Source: Parvibaculum lavamentivorans DS-1 (GTDB taxonomy: Bacteria > Pseudomonadota > Alphaproteobacteria > Parvibaculales > Parvibaculaceae). From it: a DNA stretch of 64,000 nucleotides. The first letter of the stretch is position 1. Every line of letters starts with the position of its first letter. Positions 46,116-54,663 of the stretch are shown one piece after another. Where the stretch lies: NCBI RefSeq assembly GCF_000017565.1, contig NC_009719.1, positions 2,649,001 through 2,713,000 of the forward strand. Reading direction: 5' to 3'. The translations under genes and the position numbers were made by a program. Under the pieces are notes generated by a model, which did not search any database, was not told where the DNA came from, and worked only from the letters and a program-made list of their open reading frames with translations.

Positions 46116-46832
46116 CTACGCCGCTCCCTTGGTGAAATAGAGGACGACGCTCTTGCCCATCAGCGGGCCGGCGATCTTCTCCAGCGCGCGGGTCAGCCAC
46201 GGGCCTTGCAGGATGTCCCATTCAAGAAAGCGTTTGTAGAGATTGACGATCTTAACGTCCTCGCGCTTCACGCCCACGGCGCATTTCAGCCACCAGTATG
46301 GCGAATGAAGCCCATGCGCGAAATGGCGATGGAAGAAGGAAAGGCCGCGCGCCTCGACAGAGCCCTTGAGCTGGCTTTCGCGGAAAATGCGGACATGGCC
46401 GCCGGGTTCGTTGTGATAGTCGTCCGACAGCGTCCAGCAGACCCGCTCGGGCCAGTAGCGCGGCACGCTGACGGCAAGGGTTCCGCCCGGCTTCAGGATG
46501 CGATCGATCTCCGCCACGGCCTGTTCGTAGTCGGGGATATGCTCCAGCACTTCCGAACACAGGATCTTGTCGAAGCTCGCATCGGGGAAGGGCAGGGACA
46601 GCGCGTTGCCCACCGTCAGCGAGAACGAGCGTTTTGTGTCCGGGTCCATGTCGGGGCAGGTGCCGAAGCCGTCGCGTGTGCGGCGCACGTCCTCGAAGCC
46701 GAGGTCGAGCCCGACCACATGGCACTTCGAGTGGTAATACATGGCATGGACATGCCGGCCGGCGCCGCAACCGAGGTCGAGCGCGCGCTGGCCGTCCCTA
46801 AGCCCGAGCACGTTCAAGTCGATTGTCTGCAT
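46116..46832 (-). CDS. class I SAM-dependent methyltransferase (Methyltransf_11 type)
   Basis: A 238-residue methyltransferase. QRALDLGCGAGRHVHAMYYH is motif I, CHVVGLDLG the acidic end of strand two, and FDKILCSEVLEHIPDYEQAV with LKPGGTLAVSVPRYWPERVC are motifs II and III. It resembles small-molecule or glycan methyltransferases related to UbiE/BioC. Start at ATG 46832, giving a 35-bp overlap with the upstream glycosyltransferase; the longer frame is a shadow of that gene. It forms a compact operon with the glycosyltransferase and the toroid protein. Confidence 0.88.
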   Translation of the reverse strand: MQTIDLNVLGLRDGQRALDLGCGAGRHVHAMYYHSKCHVVGLDLGFEDVRRTRDGFGTCPDMDPDTKRSFSLTVGNALSLPFPDASFDKILCSEVLEHIPDYEQAVAEIDRILKPGGTLAVSVPRYWPERVCWTLSDDYHNEPGGHVRIFRESQLKGSVEARGLSFFHRHFAHGLHSPYWWLKCAVGVKREDVKIVNLYKRFLEWDILQGPWLTRALEKIAGPLMGKSVVLYFTKGAA

Positions 46833-48156
46833 CTCTGATTGTCTGCCTGTAAATGTCGGCGCATTCGCGCGCGGCACGTTCCCATTTGAACTTGGCGAGG
46901 ATGCGCTCGCGTCCGGCGCGGCCGTAAGCCTCGCGCATCTCCGGGTTGTCGAGCATCGAAGCGATGGCGGCGGCAAGCGCCGGCGGATTGGAATGCTGCA
47001 CGACGATGCCTGCATCGCCGACGACTTCCGGCAGCGAACCGCCATTGGTCGCAATCACCGGCGTGCCGCAGGACATTGCCTCGCCGCAGGGAAAGCCGAA
47101 GCCTTCATAGACCGATGGCGAAACGGCGATGGTCGCTTCGTTGTAGATTTCGGTGATGTCTTCGTCGGTCACGCCGCTCACGAACTCCACCTTGTCCATG
47201 ATGCCATAGGCGCGCAGCTCGTCGGTGGTGTTGCCTTCGCGCAGACGGCCGATCACTTTCAGCTTGAGGTTCGGCCGCGTCTTCAGCAATTCCGCATAGG
47301 CGCGGATGAGGTAGATCAGGCCCTTCAAGGGCACGTCGGCGCTGGCGCAGGCGACGATGAGGTCGTCGCGCCGCTTTACATGCGGCATCGGGCGGAATTG
47401 CAGGTGGTCGATGCCGTGCAGCACAAGGCGCGTCTTCGATGGATCGACGCCGAATTCCCGCACAACATCGCGGCGCGTGCTTTCGGAGACGACGATCAGC
47501 GGGTCGAGCTGGCGCGCCACCTTGATCTGCATATTGAGGAACGAGTACCAGCGCCTTTTCAGCAGCTTCAGCGACAGTGTCTTCGCATGCGCGATGTCGA
47601 TGCGCCGGTCCATCGTGATGGGGTGGTGGATGGTGCCGACGATCGGCAGGCCCATGTCGCGCAGCTTCAGCAGGCCCCAGCCGAGCGTCTGGTTGTCGTG
47701 GCAGACGTCGTATTCGTCCACCGTGCCGCGGACATAGCGCGCCATGCGCTCGCAGAAGGTGTAGGGCTCGGAGAAGCCGCCCGTCGCATGGCTGAACCAT
47801 TCGAACAGGTCGATCGGGTAGGCGAACATCCAGGGCCTGAGCGAGCGGATCGGATGCGGGTTCGCATAAAGGTCGAGCGAGGGCAGCTTGATGAGCTTCA
47901 CGCGCGGGTCGAGTTCGGGATAGGGCGGGCCGGAAATCACATCCACCTGATGGCCGAGCTCGACCAGCGCCTTGGCGATATGGCGCATGTAAACGCCCTG
48001 GCCGCCCGTCGTCGGATTGGAGCGGTAGCTCGGCAGCAGGATGCGCAGCGGCTTGTCGCCGGCGCCCGCGGCGAGGCGCGGGCTTTCCGGGAGGGTTTTG
48101 ACGGCAGGCGCTGCCAGCGCGGCGTCTTCGGTGTCGCGCTCAAGCGCCTGCGACAT
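46798..48156 (-). CDS. glycosyltransferase family 4 (GT-B fold)
   Basis: A 452-residue GT-B glycosyltransferase. The N-terminal domain has ILLPSYRSNPTTGGQGVYMR (acceptor loop, GGQG) and DVISGPPYPELDPRVKLIKL. The C-terminal nucleotide-sugar domain has VSESTRRDVVREFGVDPSKT, VIGRLREG, ISPSVYEGFGFPCGEAMSCG is seen as SVYEGFGFPCGEAM (the E-x7-E motif), and GTPVIATNGGSLPEVVGDAG. It transfers a sugar from a nucleotide donor to a lipid or glycan. It is the first gene of the three-gene minus-strand set ending at 45026. Its first 35 residues are a low-complexity extension. Confidence 0.92.
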   Translation of the reverse strand: MSQALERDTEDAALAAPAVKTLPESPRLAAGAGDKPLRILLPSYRSNPTTGGQGVYMRHIAKALVELGHQVDVISGPPYPELDPRVKLIKLPSLDLYANPHPIRSLRPWMFAYPIDLFEWFSHATGGFSEPYTFCERMARYVRGTVDEYDVCHDNQTLGWGLLKLRDMGLPIVGTIHHPITMDRRIDIAHAKTLSLKLLKRRWYSFLNMQIKVARQLDPLIVVSESTRRDVVREFGVDPSKTRLVLHGIDHLQFRPMPHVKRRDDLIVACASADVPLKGLIYLIRAYAELLKTRPNLKLKVIGRLREGNTTDELRAYGIMDKVEFVSGVTDEDITEIYNEATIAVSPSVYEGFGFPCGEAMSCGTPVIATNGGSLPEVVGDAGIVVQHSNPPALAAAIASMLDNPEMREAYGRAGRERILAKFKWERAARECADIYRQTIRDADNRLERARA

Positions 48157-48314
48157 ACATCTGTCCCTTGTCTTTTACTGGTAGCTCGCGGCGCGGAAGC
48201 GCGCGCGATCCGTCGTACATGTAAGCCCATGCTGCGACGCATTCAAATCGCGGCGGATCATAACGGGTTCGCTACAGGGCAACAACCCGCTAACAAGAAT
48301 GTCAGCGAGCCCTC

Positions 48315-48737
48315 TCAGTTGATGCTCCGTCGCGGCGGCGGCGGGCCGTCGCCGGGCTCGGGGGCCGGCCCGGACTGGTGATGAACCAGTACCCAGCCCT
48401 CTCCGTTCCGTATGAAGATATTGGTGGCAAGCAGGAAATCCTGCGCAATCCGCTCATAACAGATGACGATCCCTGCGTCCCCGTGGATGCCCACCCGCGC
48501 ATGGAGGCACTCGATGTCGGGGCTTGCGGGCCCGGTCAGGATTGCATGCCAGCTTTGTATCACCGCGTCGCGGCCTTCCACCGGCGGCCAGCCGGGATGG
48601 AGGCAGGTCACCGGCTCGCGCTCGGACCAGAGCGCATTCATCAGTGGCACGTCCCTGTCCGCGAAGGCGCGATAGAAAGTCTCGTTGGCAAAGAGCAACG
48701 AGGCGCGGTCTCGGTCGAGTGAGCGGTCCTTGGCCAT
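48315..48737 (-). CDS. NTF2/SnoaL-like domain protein
   Basis: A 140-residue single-domain NTF2-like protein: RASLLFANETFYRAFADRDV, LMNALWSEREPVTCLHPGWP, VEGRDAVIQSWHAIL, DAGIVICYERIAQD and NIFIRNGEGWVLVHHQSGPA. This DUF4440/SnoaL_3-type pattern (WxxxxPVxCxHPGW, HHQSGP) is common in small cytoplasmic proteins of unknown role. The last 20 residues are Pro-rich. It is a stand-alone gene, separated from its neighbours by 66 and 158 bp. Confidence 0.8.
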   Translation of the reverse strand: MAKDRSLDRDRASLLFANETFYRAFADRDVPLMNALWSEREPVTCLHPGWPPVEGRDAVIQSWHAILTGPASPDIECLHARVGIHGDAGIVICYERIAQDFLLATNIFIRNGEGWVLVHHQSGPAPEPGDGPPPPRRSIN

Positions 48738-48803
48738 GGGAAGACCATGCGTGGGTTGCGTGACTGAGCTTAACAGCGGCGGAAGGCATTTGCATGTCTC
48801 CCC

Positions 48804-49199
48804 TCAGGCGGGCAGCCGGTCCGCCTCCGTCCAATGATAGAGGCCCGCCACATCGAAGCCGAGGGCGACGAGGTTCGAGGTGAACATCAGCACCATATAA
48901 AAGCTCCAGGCCTCGCGCACCCCGTCCACGGGGTTCCGCCAGACGAGCCAGATGAGAAGAGGCGCCCATACCGAAAAGTGAACCGCCGCCAAAAGCGCGG
49001 TGAAGCCGGAGAAATCGAAGGCGAGGCCGAACAACGCAATGCTGCAGAGCGATGCCGCGAATATCCAGCGCGCTTCCATCATCCGGGTGAAGACGAAGAG
49101 GAGAGAGGCGGAATTGATGAAGACGAGCCAGTAAATGCCGCCACGCAGCGCATACGGCGCCTGCGATATCTGTCCGATGAGAGCCGCGACGGTATCCAT
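48804..49199 (-). CDS. four-helix integral membrane protein, hypothetical
   Basis: A 131-residue protein with four predicted membrane helices (about 18-38, 44-62, 66-84, 96-116): YWLVFINSASLLFVFTRMM, WIFAASLCSIALFGLAFDFS, LLAAVHFSVWAPLLIWLVW, FYMVLMFTSNLVALGFDVAG. No known family motif is recognised. ATG 49199 follows a strong GGGGAGGGG. It lies upstream of nothing obvious on the same strand. A 7-bp inverted repeat (ACTGACC/GGTCAGT) sits 15 bp upstream and may be an operator. Confidence 0.7.
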   Translation of the reverse strand: MDTVAALIGQISQAPYALRGGIYWLVFINSASLLFVFTRMMEARWIFAASLCSIALFGLAFDFSGFTALLAAVHFSVWAPLLIWLVWRNPVDGVREAWSFYMVLMFTSNLVALGFDVAGLYHWTEADRLPA

Positions 49200-49282
49200 A
49201 TCCCCTCCCCGGACTGACCCATTTATCAATTTCGGTCAGTTTGCCGGGCAGGGGTATGGAGGCGCAAGTCACATTATGGAGA

Positions 49283-50254
49283 TCAGCCGAAGCGGCGCTT
49301 CAGCCAGTCGATCATCAGCCGGTTCAGCTCTTCCGGCTTCTCGGCCTGCGTCCAGTGTCCGCAATCCGCGATGATGTGCTTTTCAAGGTCGGGCACATAT
49401 TGCTCCATGCCCTCGGTCATGGCCGGCGACAGCACCACGTCGTCCGCCGCCGAGATCATCAGGGCAGGGGCCGTTACCTTCTGTACGAGGCCGGCGCTGC
49501 GCTCCCAATTGCGCGTGAAGTTGCGGTACCAGTTGATGCCGCCTTCCCAACCGCTCTTTTCGAAAGCCGCCGTGTAGTAGGCGAGCTCTTCCTCGTTGAG
49601 CAGCGGTTTGCCGCGCCATTCCGACTCCGGCGTGTCGAGCGCCTTGATGAAGGCGAGGTTCTTGTCGGAGGAGGGCAGCTTTTCCCATTCCTGCATCGTG
49701 ATGCCGGAGCGGCGATAGAGAAAATTCAGCGTGCGCTTCGTATCGGCGCCGACCTTCTGTTCCGCCACGCCGAATTTCTGGAAATAGACGATGTACATGT
49801 CCTCGCCGAACATCATCCGCATCGCCATGATCGGATCGACAGGGCTGCGCGGCAGGAAGGGCGTGTTGACGCCGATCACGCCGGCAACGCGGTCCGGATG
49901 CATCAGCGCCGATTGCCACACCACCATGCCGCCCCAGTCGTGGCCGCAATAAACCGCCTTGTCGATCTCCAGTGCGTCGAGCAGCCCGGTGAGGTCGCCC
50001 GTCAGGTGCTCTATGTCGTAGAGGGGCACGTTTTCCTCGCCCTTCGGTCCGCCGGTATTGCCATAGCCGCGCTGGTCCGGCGCGATGACGCGGAAACCGG
50101 CCTTCGCAAGTGCCGGTATCTGGTGGCGCCATGAATAGGCGAGTTCGGGCCAGCCATGCGAAAGCAGTACGGGCACGCCGTCTTTCGGTCCGTCTTCGTA
50201 GACGGCCATCTTGATGCCGTTCGTGTCGATATAGCGCGGCTCAGGAAATTTCAT
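49283..50254 (-). CDS. epoxide hydrolase-like alpha/beta hydrolase
   Basis: A 323-residue alpha/beta hydrolase with the epoxide hydrolase/haloalkane dehalogenase pattern. LLSHGWPELAYSWRHQIPAL carries the HGxP oxyanion motif, and VIAPDQRGYGNTG follows. D106 in YCGHDWGGMVVWQ is the nucleophilic Asp (Asp rather than Ser sets it apart from esterases). A lid domain occupies about 150-230, and the catalytic His is in IADCGHWTQAEKPEEL. It hydrolyses an epoxide through an ester intermediate. It follows the FAD oxidoreductase on the same strand with 48 bp between, so the pair could form and open an epoxide. Confidence 0.9.
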   Translation of the reverse strand: MKFPEPRYIDTNGIKMAVYEDGPKDGVPVLLSHGWPELAYSWRHQIPALAKAGFRVIAPDQRGYGNTGGPKGEENVPLYDIEHLTGDLTGLLDALEIDKAVYCGHDWGGMVVWQSALMHPDRVAGVIGVNTPFLPRSPVDPIMAMRMMFGEDMYIVYFQKFGVAEQKVGADTKRTLNFLYRRSGITMQEWEKLPSSDKNLAFIKALDTPESEWRGKPLLNEEELAYYTAAFEKSGWEGGINWYRNFTRNWERSAGLVQKVTAPALMISAADDVVLSPAMTEGMEQYVPDLEKHIIADCGHWTQAEKPEELNRLMIDWLKRRFG

Positions 50255-50302
50255 GGCCGTCCCCCCTTTTGTTTTGTTCTTCGGATTTGCTTTCTGAAAT
50301 TC

Positions 50303-51805
50303 CTATGCCGATTTCAGCCGTTCGGAATCCGCGGTTGGCGAGAGGCCGAGCGATGTCAGCATCTCCTTGCGCCCCGGGCCAAGTTTCGGCGGATAGAGAT
50401 CGGCGTTGCGCTTCTTGCCGCGCGCCCAGGTGACCAGCACCTTCGAGACATTGCGCGGGTCGCGCAGCCACACATTCGGCCGGTCGACCATGTGGAACGA
50501 GCGCATGAAACCGCGCAGCAGGTCCACGTCGCCGCGCATGGCGGGCATGATGGCATCTTCGGCGAAGCTCTTGACGAGACGGGCCTTGAGGCCCGGCTTG
50601 TAATCGGGGTCGAGCGCGTTTCGCGCCCGCTTCGTCGCCGCGAGATCCTGCTTCACCATGTCGTCGTAGTGCTGGCGCAACTCCGTCGCCAGTCTTGCAT
50701 GATAGACCCTGGCGCGTTCGCGCGGATCGTCGGTCTTGTCCAGCGTTTCGCGCAGGGCTTCCGCCGCGATGGCTGCGAAGGAGCAGCCGCGTCCGTAAAG
50801 CGGATTTGTGCGGATCACGCTGTCGCCGATCGGAAAGAAGTTGAGCACGCGCGGCTCGCCGTCATTCGTCATGTGGCGCCAGCGGCTGATGAGTTCACCC
50901 ATGCCGAAAACGCGGCTCACGGCGTCGGAGGTTTCGGGCGACGTCCATGACGCGATGCCCGGCAGTTGCGCGCAAACGGCGTCGAAGTTTTCCGGGCGCA
51001 CGATGGCGCGGCGCATTTCCATCTCGATTTCCGGCACCGCCAGCGTGATCGAGAAGCAGCCATTATCGGCCGGGAAGAGGCCATATTTGATGAAGCCCAG
51101 ATCGCCCGCACCGGGAACTTTCGTGCGTGCCGGTTCGGCCACGCCGTCCCGCAGGCGGTAGTGCCGCGTGAAATAGAGAATGCCGGCGCGCTCGTTCTCT
51201 TCCGTGATGCCGGCGCCTTTGGCGTTCAGCCATTCGATCGCCTGGCTGTTCTTGCCTGCGGCATCGATGAGGATGTCGGCGGGCCATTCCTTCGTCTCGC
51301 CATCCTGATCCACAAGCACGCCGGTCGTGCGCAGGTTGCCGGCTTCGTCCTTCTCCGTCAGCACGTCGCGCACCAGCGCGCCCGTGACAAAGCGGATGTT
51401 TTGCTGGCGGGCGGCATAGCGGCGCATGATGAGTTCAAGCGTCGTGCGGCGGCTCGTCAGGATCGTCATGTCTTCATCGCCCGGGACCGGAGAATATTTC
51501 TCGCGCAGCGCCATAGGCAGGTTGTCGGCAAAAACGATCTCGCGGCAGCCGGCGGCCAGGAGGTCGGCCATAAGGTCCGGATAGTGGTCGCGGATCAGGA
51601 TATGGAGCCGGGCGAGGAAGGCGTGGCTGTGGCGGAGATGGCCCACGCCCTTGCGCTCCCAGGCGTCGAAAGCCTCGTCGGCGGAGGTCTCGGGCGGGGG
51701 CGGGTCGCGCTCCAGCACAGTCAGTTCGCGGCCGCTGCGCGCAAGCGCCAGCGCCGTCCACAAACCGGCGATACCGCCGCCCACCATCACGATCCGTTCG
51801 CCCAT
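50303..51805 (-). CDS. FAD-dependent oxidoreductase (halogenase/geranylgeranyl-reductase-like)
   Basis: A 500-residue flavoprotein of the glutathione-reductase-2 class. The FAD motif is IVMVGGGIAGLWTALALARS, then LTVLERDPPPPE, RTTLELIMRRYAA, DILIDAAGKNSQAIEWL and the second FAD motif FFPIGDSVIRTNPLYGRGCS. Its layout resembles tryptophan-halogenase-like and geranylgeranyl-reductase-like proteins rather than simple hydroxylases; no halogenase Lys motif (K in KxxxG) is evident, so the chemistry is open. A perfect TAGACC-AC-GGTCTA palindrome 46 bp upstream suggests control by a TetR-type repressor encoded elsewhere. Confidence 0.8.
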   Translation of the reverse strand: MGERIVMVGGGIAGLWTALALARSGRELTVLERDPPPPETSADEAFDAWERKGVGHLRHSHAFLARLHILIRDHYPDLMADLLAAGCREIVFADNLPMALREKYSPVPGDEDMTILTSRRTTLELIMRRYAARQQNIRFVTGALVRDVLTEKDEAGNLRTTGVLVDQDGETKEWPADILIDAAGKNSQAIEWLNAKGAGITEENERAGILYFTRHYRLRDGVAEPARTKVPGAGDLGFIKYGLFPADNGCFSITLAVPEIEMEMRRAIVRPENFDAVCAQLPGIASWTSPETSDAVSRVFGMGELISRWRHMTNDGEPRVLNFFPIGDSVIRTNPLYGRGCSFAAIAAEALRETLDKTDDPRERARVYHARLATELRQHYDDMVKQDLAATKRARNALDPDYKPGLKARLVKSFAEDAIMPAMRGDVDLLRGFMRSFHMVDRPNVWLRDPRNVSKVLVTWARGKKRNADLYPPKLGPGRKEMLTSLGLSPTADSERLKSA

Positions 51806-51851
51806 AGTTCAAAGCCTCCTCGAGTGTCCGCCGCCGCGGATACCCTAAAAA

Positions 51852-51865
51852 TAGACCACGGTCTA
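51852..51865. promoter_or_regulatory. TetR-like palindromic operator upstream of the FAD oxidoreductase
   Basis: TAGACC-AC-GGTCTA, a perfect 6-2-6 inverted repeat in an AT-rich stretch just before the start at 51805. The sequence is like operators of TetR-family repressors of lipid or hydrocarbon genes; no such repressor is in the window. Confidence 0.6.
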
Positions 51866-51926
51866 GTTAAAATAGGAAGCCTTTTCGAGCCTGTCCAGAG
51901 GCCAAACGTCGTTCTTTGTCGGCGGA

Positions 51927-52313
51927 TCAGGGGGCTTTCATTGCCCAGCCGGCCAGCGCCAGCGCCACCCAGCCGGCAAGGAAGGCGACCCCGCCCACAG
52001 GTGTCACCAGCACCAGCGAGCGGCTGCCGGTGATGCCGAGATAGTAGAGCGAGCCGGAAAAAAGCACCGAGCCGATAAGGAACGCCCAGCCGGCAATCGA
52101 AACTGAGAGCGATGAGAAGCCGCCGCCTGCCTGCGTCGATGCCCAGGCAACGGCGATGAGTGCCAGCGCGTGATACATCTGGTAGCGCGCGCCTGTTTCA
52201 AAGGCGGCAAGCTCTGTCGGCCCGACGCGGTTCTGCAATCCATGCGCGGCGAAAGCGCCGAGTGCGACCGAGATGAGCCCGCTCAGCGCACCGATAGTAA
52301 GCCACATCCGCAT
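51927..52313 (-). CDS. DUF423 membrane protein (YgdD family)
   Basis: A 128-residue protein with four membrane helices. MRMWLTIGALSGLISVALGA and FAAHGLQNRVGPTELAAFET are the DUF423 signature (GAFGAHGL), followed by RYQMYHALALIAVAW and a terminal LVTPVGGVAFLAGWVALALA. The family is widespread and of unknown function. ATG 52313 has a GGAGGA at good spacing; a 67-residue upstream extension is a shadow of the divergent region. Confidence 0.9.
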   Translation of the reverse strand: MRMWLTIGALSGLISVALGAFAAHGLQNRVGPTELAAFETGARYQMYHALALIAVAWASTQAGGGFSSLSVSIAGWAFLIGSVLFSGSLYYLGITGSRSLVLVTPVGGVAFLAGWVALALAGWAMKAP

Positions 52314-52503
52314 GTCATTTCCTCCTGCCAGGGTGCCGGAAGCATCGGTCAAAGACGCTTTGAGCGCAATGCGCAAGGCTGGCGGCGCTGCCGCTACGTC
52401 AGCTTGTGTGGCGTTGACCGCGTGCTGGCGCACGGCCATTGTGGCGTCAATCAGGAACACGCGCAGCACCCGGCGGCAACAAGCCGGGGCAGGGAGGGAC
52501 GAC

Positions 52504-53613
52504 ATGCTCACCAAGGCAGACGATTTTCCGATTCACCAGACGCCGGAGCCGATCGCTTTCGCGGGCACCGACCGTAATTTCTACGACCGCTTCTTTTTCA
52601 ACGGTTATACGCGCGGTGGCGATGTCTTCTTCGCTGCGGCGCTCGGCGTCTATCCGCATCTCAACATCATGGATGGTGCCTTCAGCGTCATCGTCGATGG
52701 TGTGCAGCACAATCTTCATGTCTCGCGCTTCCTCAACATGGAACGCATGGATACGCGCGTCGGGCCGCTCTCGGTCGATATCGTGGAGCCGCTTCAGGTG
52801 CTGCGTGTGCGCGTCGCCGATAACGAGCATGGCATCAAGGCGGATGTAACTTTTCGTGGCCGTGCGCCCGCATTGAAGGAGCCGCGTTTCACGCGCCGCA
52901 ACGGTCCGCGCACGCTGATGGACCTCACCCGCATGACGCAGAACGGCACCTGGGAAGGCTGGATCGAGGTCAAGGGCAAGCGCATCGAGATCAAGCCGCA
53001 GGATTATGTCGGCACGCGCGACCGCTCCTGGGGCGTGCGCACCATCGGTGCGCCCGATCCGCAGCCGCTGGTGCCGCCCATGCCGTTCCAGTTCTTCTGG
53101 ATGTGGGCGCCGCTCAATTTCGACGATCGCATCACGCTCTTCCATGTGAATGACGACGAACATGGCGAGCCCTGGAATCTCTCCGGCGTCATGTGTCCGC
53201 TCGGCGCGGATGCCGTGTCGCAGGAGATGGACCGCGTCAGCTACGAAGTCGCTTACAAGTCGGGCTCGCGCCACGCGAAGTCCTTCTCGATCTTCTTCGA
53301 GACGCGCAAGGGCGAGAAGACGCGCATCGACCTCACGCCGAAATTCCATTTCTACATGCAGGGCATCGGCTACGGGCATCCCGAGTGGAGTCACGGCGCG
53401 CACAAGGGCGACAATGCGATGGGCTATGACGAATACAAGCTCTCGGAAGTGACGAGCTTTGCGCCGCCGAACCTGCATATTCAGGCTTTCTCGGACGCGG
53501 TGATGACGCTGCCGGACGGGTCGACGCGAAAGGGTTGCGGCATTCTCGAGCAGCTCGTGATCGGGCCGCACGCGCCGTCGGGTTTCAAGGATGTTCTCGA
53601 TCCGGCGAAGTAG
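52504..53613 (+). CDS. hypothetical protein, lipocalin/AttH-like beta fold
   Basis: A 369-residue cytoplasmic protein rich in beta strands and aromatic residues: TDRNFYDRFFFNGYTRGGDV, FFAAALGVYPHLNIMDGAFS, RNGPRTLMDLTRMTQNGTWE, DYVGTRDRSWGVRTIGAPDP, MPFQFFWMWAPLNFDDRITL. The R-D-R-S-W-G-V-R block is typical of AttH/CrtC-like (DUF7064/7065) proteins that bind or modify lipophilic molecules. It begins a set of three same-strand genes with a phosphotransferase and a small protein, a layout I associate with hydrophobic-substrate pathways. Start ATG 52504 follows GGGAGGG. No catalytic site can be named. Confidence 0.6.
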   Translation: MLTKADDFPIHQTPEPIAFAGTDRNFYDRFFFNGYTRGGDVFFAAALGVYPHLNIMDGAFSVIVDGVQHNLHVSRFLNMERMDTRVGPLSVDIVEPLQVLRVRVADNEHGIKADVTFRGRAPALKEPRFTRRNGPRTLMDLTRMTQNGTWEGWIEVKGKRIEIKPQDYVGTRDRSWGVRTIGAPDPQPLVPPMPFQFFWMWAPLNFDDRITLFHVNDDEHGEPWNLSGVMCPLGADAVSQEMDRVSYEVAYKSGSRHAKSFSIFFETRKGEKTRIDLTPKFHFYMQGIGYGHPEWSHGAHKGDNAMGYDEYKLSEVTSFAPPNLHIQAFSDAVMTLPDGSTRKGCGILEQLVIGPHAPSGFKDVLDPAK

Positions 53614-53622
53614 GCGTTGATC

Positions 53623-54663
53623 ATGGAAGATATCGCTCCCCGCATCGCCGCCTATCTCGAGCACAGGATGCCCGCCGCCTCGAATGTCGAGGTGAGCGGC
53701 GTCTCGCGCATTCCGGGCGGCGCCAGCCGCGAAACCTATCGCTTCGTTGCGACATGGGAAGAAGGCGGCAAGCAGATGCGCCGTCCGCTCATCCTGCGCC
53801 GGGACCCGGTGGCGAGCCTCATCGAGACGGAGCGCGACGTCGAGTTCAACGCCTATCGCGCCTTCCATCCGACGGGTCTCCCCGTGCCGGAACCGCTCTT
53901 CCTCGAAACCGATCTCAAATGGCTCGACCGGCCCTTCTTCGTGATGGAGCAGATCGAGAATTGCCAGGCGGGCTCGCCCTTCAATGCCACGCCTTACGGC
54001 CCGCTCGGAGACAAGATCGGCGCGCAGTTCTGGACGCATCTCGGCCGCATCGCCGCCGCCGATCCGGCAAAGACCGGATTTTCGGTGAACATGGAAGCGG
54101 TCGCGCCTGAAGCCTGCTGGAAGATTGAACTCGACAAATGGGAAAAGGTGATCGACGAGGACGAGCTTGTGCCGCAGCCCGTTGCGCGTGCGGCCATCCG
54201 CTGGCTCCGGCGCAATCCGCCGCCGCCGCCGCCGCGCGTCACCGCCGTTCACGGCGATTACCGCACCGGCAATTTCCTTTTCGACGGTGAGGGCGAGATC
54301 CGCGCCATTCTCGACTGGGAAATGTGCCATCTCGGCGATCCGCTGGAAGATGTCGCCTGGGCGGCCGATCCGCTCTGGGCCTTCCAGCAGACGGAGCGGC
54401 CGGGCGGCATGATCGCGCGGGCGGATGCCTTCCGTCTCTGGGAAGAGGCGAGCGGCATGAAGATCGATCCCGTAAGGCTGCGCTGGTGGGAGGTCTTCAA
54501 TTCGCTGAAAGGCCTCGCAATCTGGATTTCGTCGGGCAAGGAATATCAGTCGGGCGCGAGCAGCGATCCGATCCTCGCTTTTCCGAGCTGGTACTGCACC
54601 GATGTTCACAACCGCGTGCTGGCACATCGTCTGGCCGCGCTGTCGAAGGAAGCCCGCTCATGA
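53623..54663 (+). CDS. phosphotransferase family protein (APH/ACAD10-like kinase fold)
   Basis: A 346-residue small-molecule kinase of the aminoglycoside-phosphotransferase fold. SRIPGGASRETYRFVATWEE (nucleotide loop), RPLILRRDPVASL, the catalytic loop TAVHGDYRTGNFLFDGEGEI (HGDxxxxN) and ILDWEMCHLGDPLEDVAWAA (D-W-E metal motif) are intact. This subgroup often accompanies acyl-CoA dehydrogenases and is thought to phosphorylate hydroxyacyl or alcohol substrates; here it follows a lipocalin-like gene and precedes a small protein by stop/start overlap. ATG 53623 is chosen; TTG 53617 is possible. Confidence 0.88.
   Translation: MEDIAPRIAAYLEHRMPAASNVEVSGVSRIPGGASRETYRFVATWEEGGKQMRRPLILRRDPVASLIETERDVEFNAYRAFHPTGLPVPEPLFLETDLKWLDRPFFVMEQIENCQAGSPFNATPYGPLGDKIGAQFWTHLGRIAAADPAKTGFSVNMEAVAPEACWKIELDKWEKVIDEDELVPQPVARAAIRWLRRNPPPPPPRVTAVHGDYRTGNFLFDGEGEIRAILDWEMCHLGDPLEDVAWAADPLWAFQQTERPGGMIARADAFRLWEEASGMKIDPVRLRWWEVFNSLKGLAIWISSGKEYQSGASSDPILAFPSWYCTDVHNRVLAHRLAALSKEARS

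Noticed and set aside
46741-48381. A 546-codon plus-strand open frame
   Set aside because: Lies opposite the glycosyltransferase, which has a full GT-B motif set; shadow frame.
52447-54627. A 726-codon open frame on the minus strand
   Set aside because: Antisense mirror of the lipocalin-like and phosphotransferase genes, whose plus-strand proteins have clear motifs and coupled starts; the minus-strand translation is Arg/His/Asp-rich and low in family features, as expected for GC-rich shadow frames.
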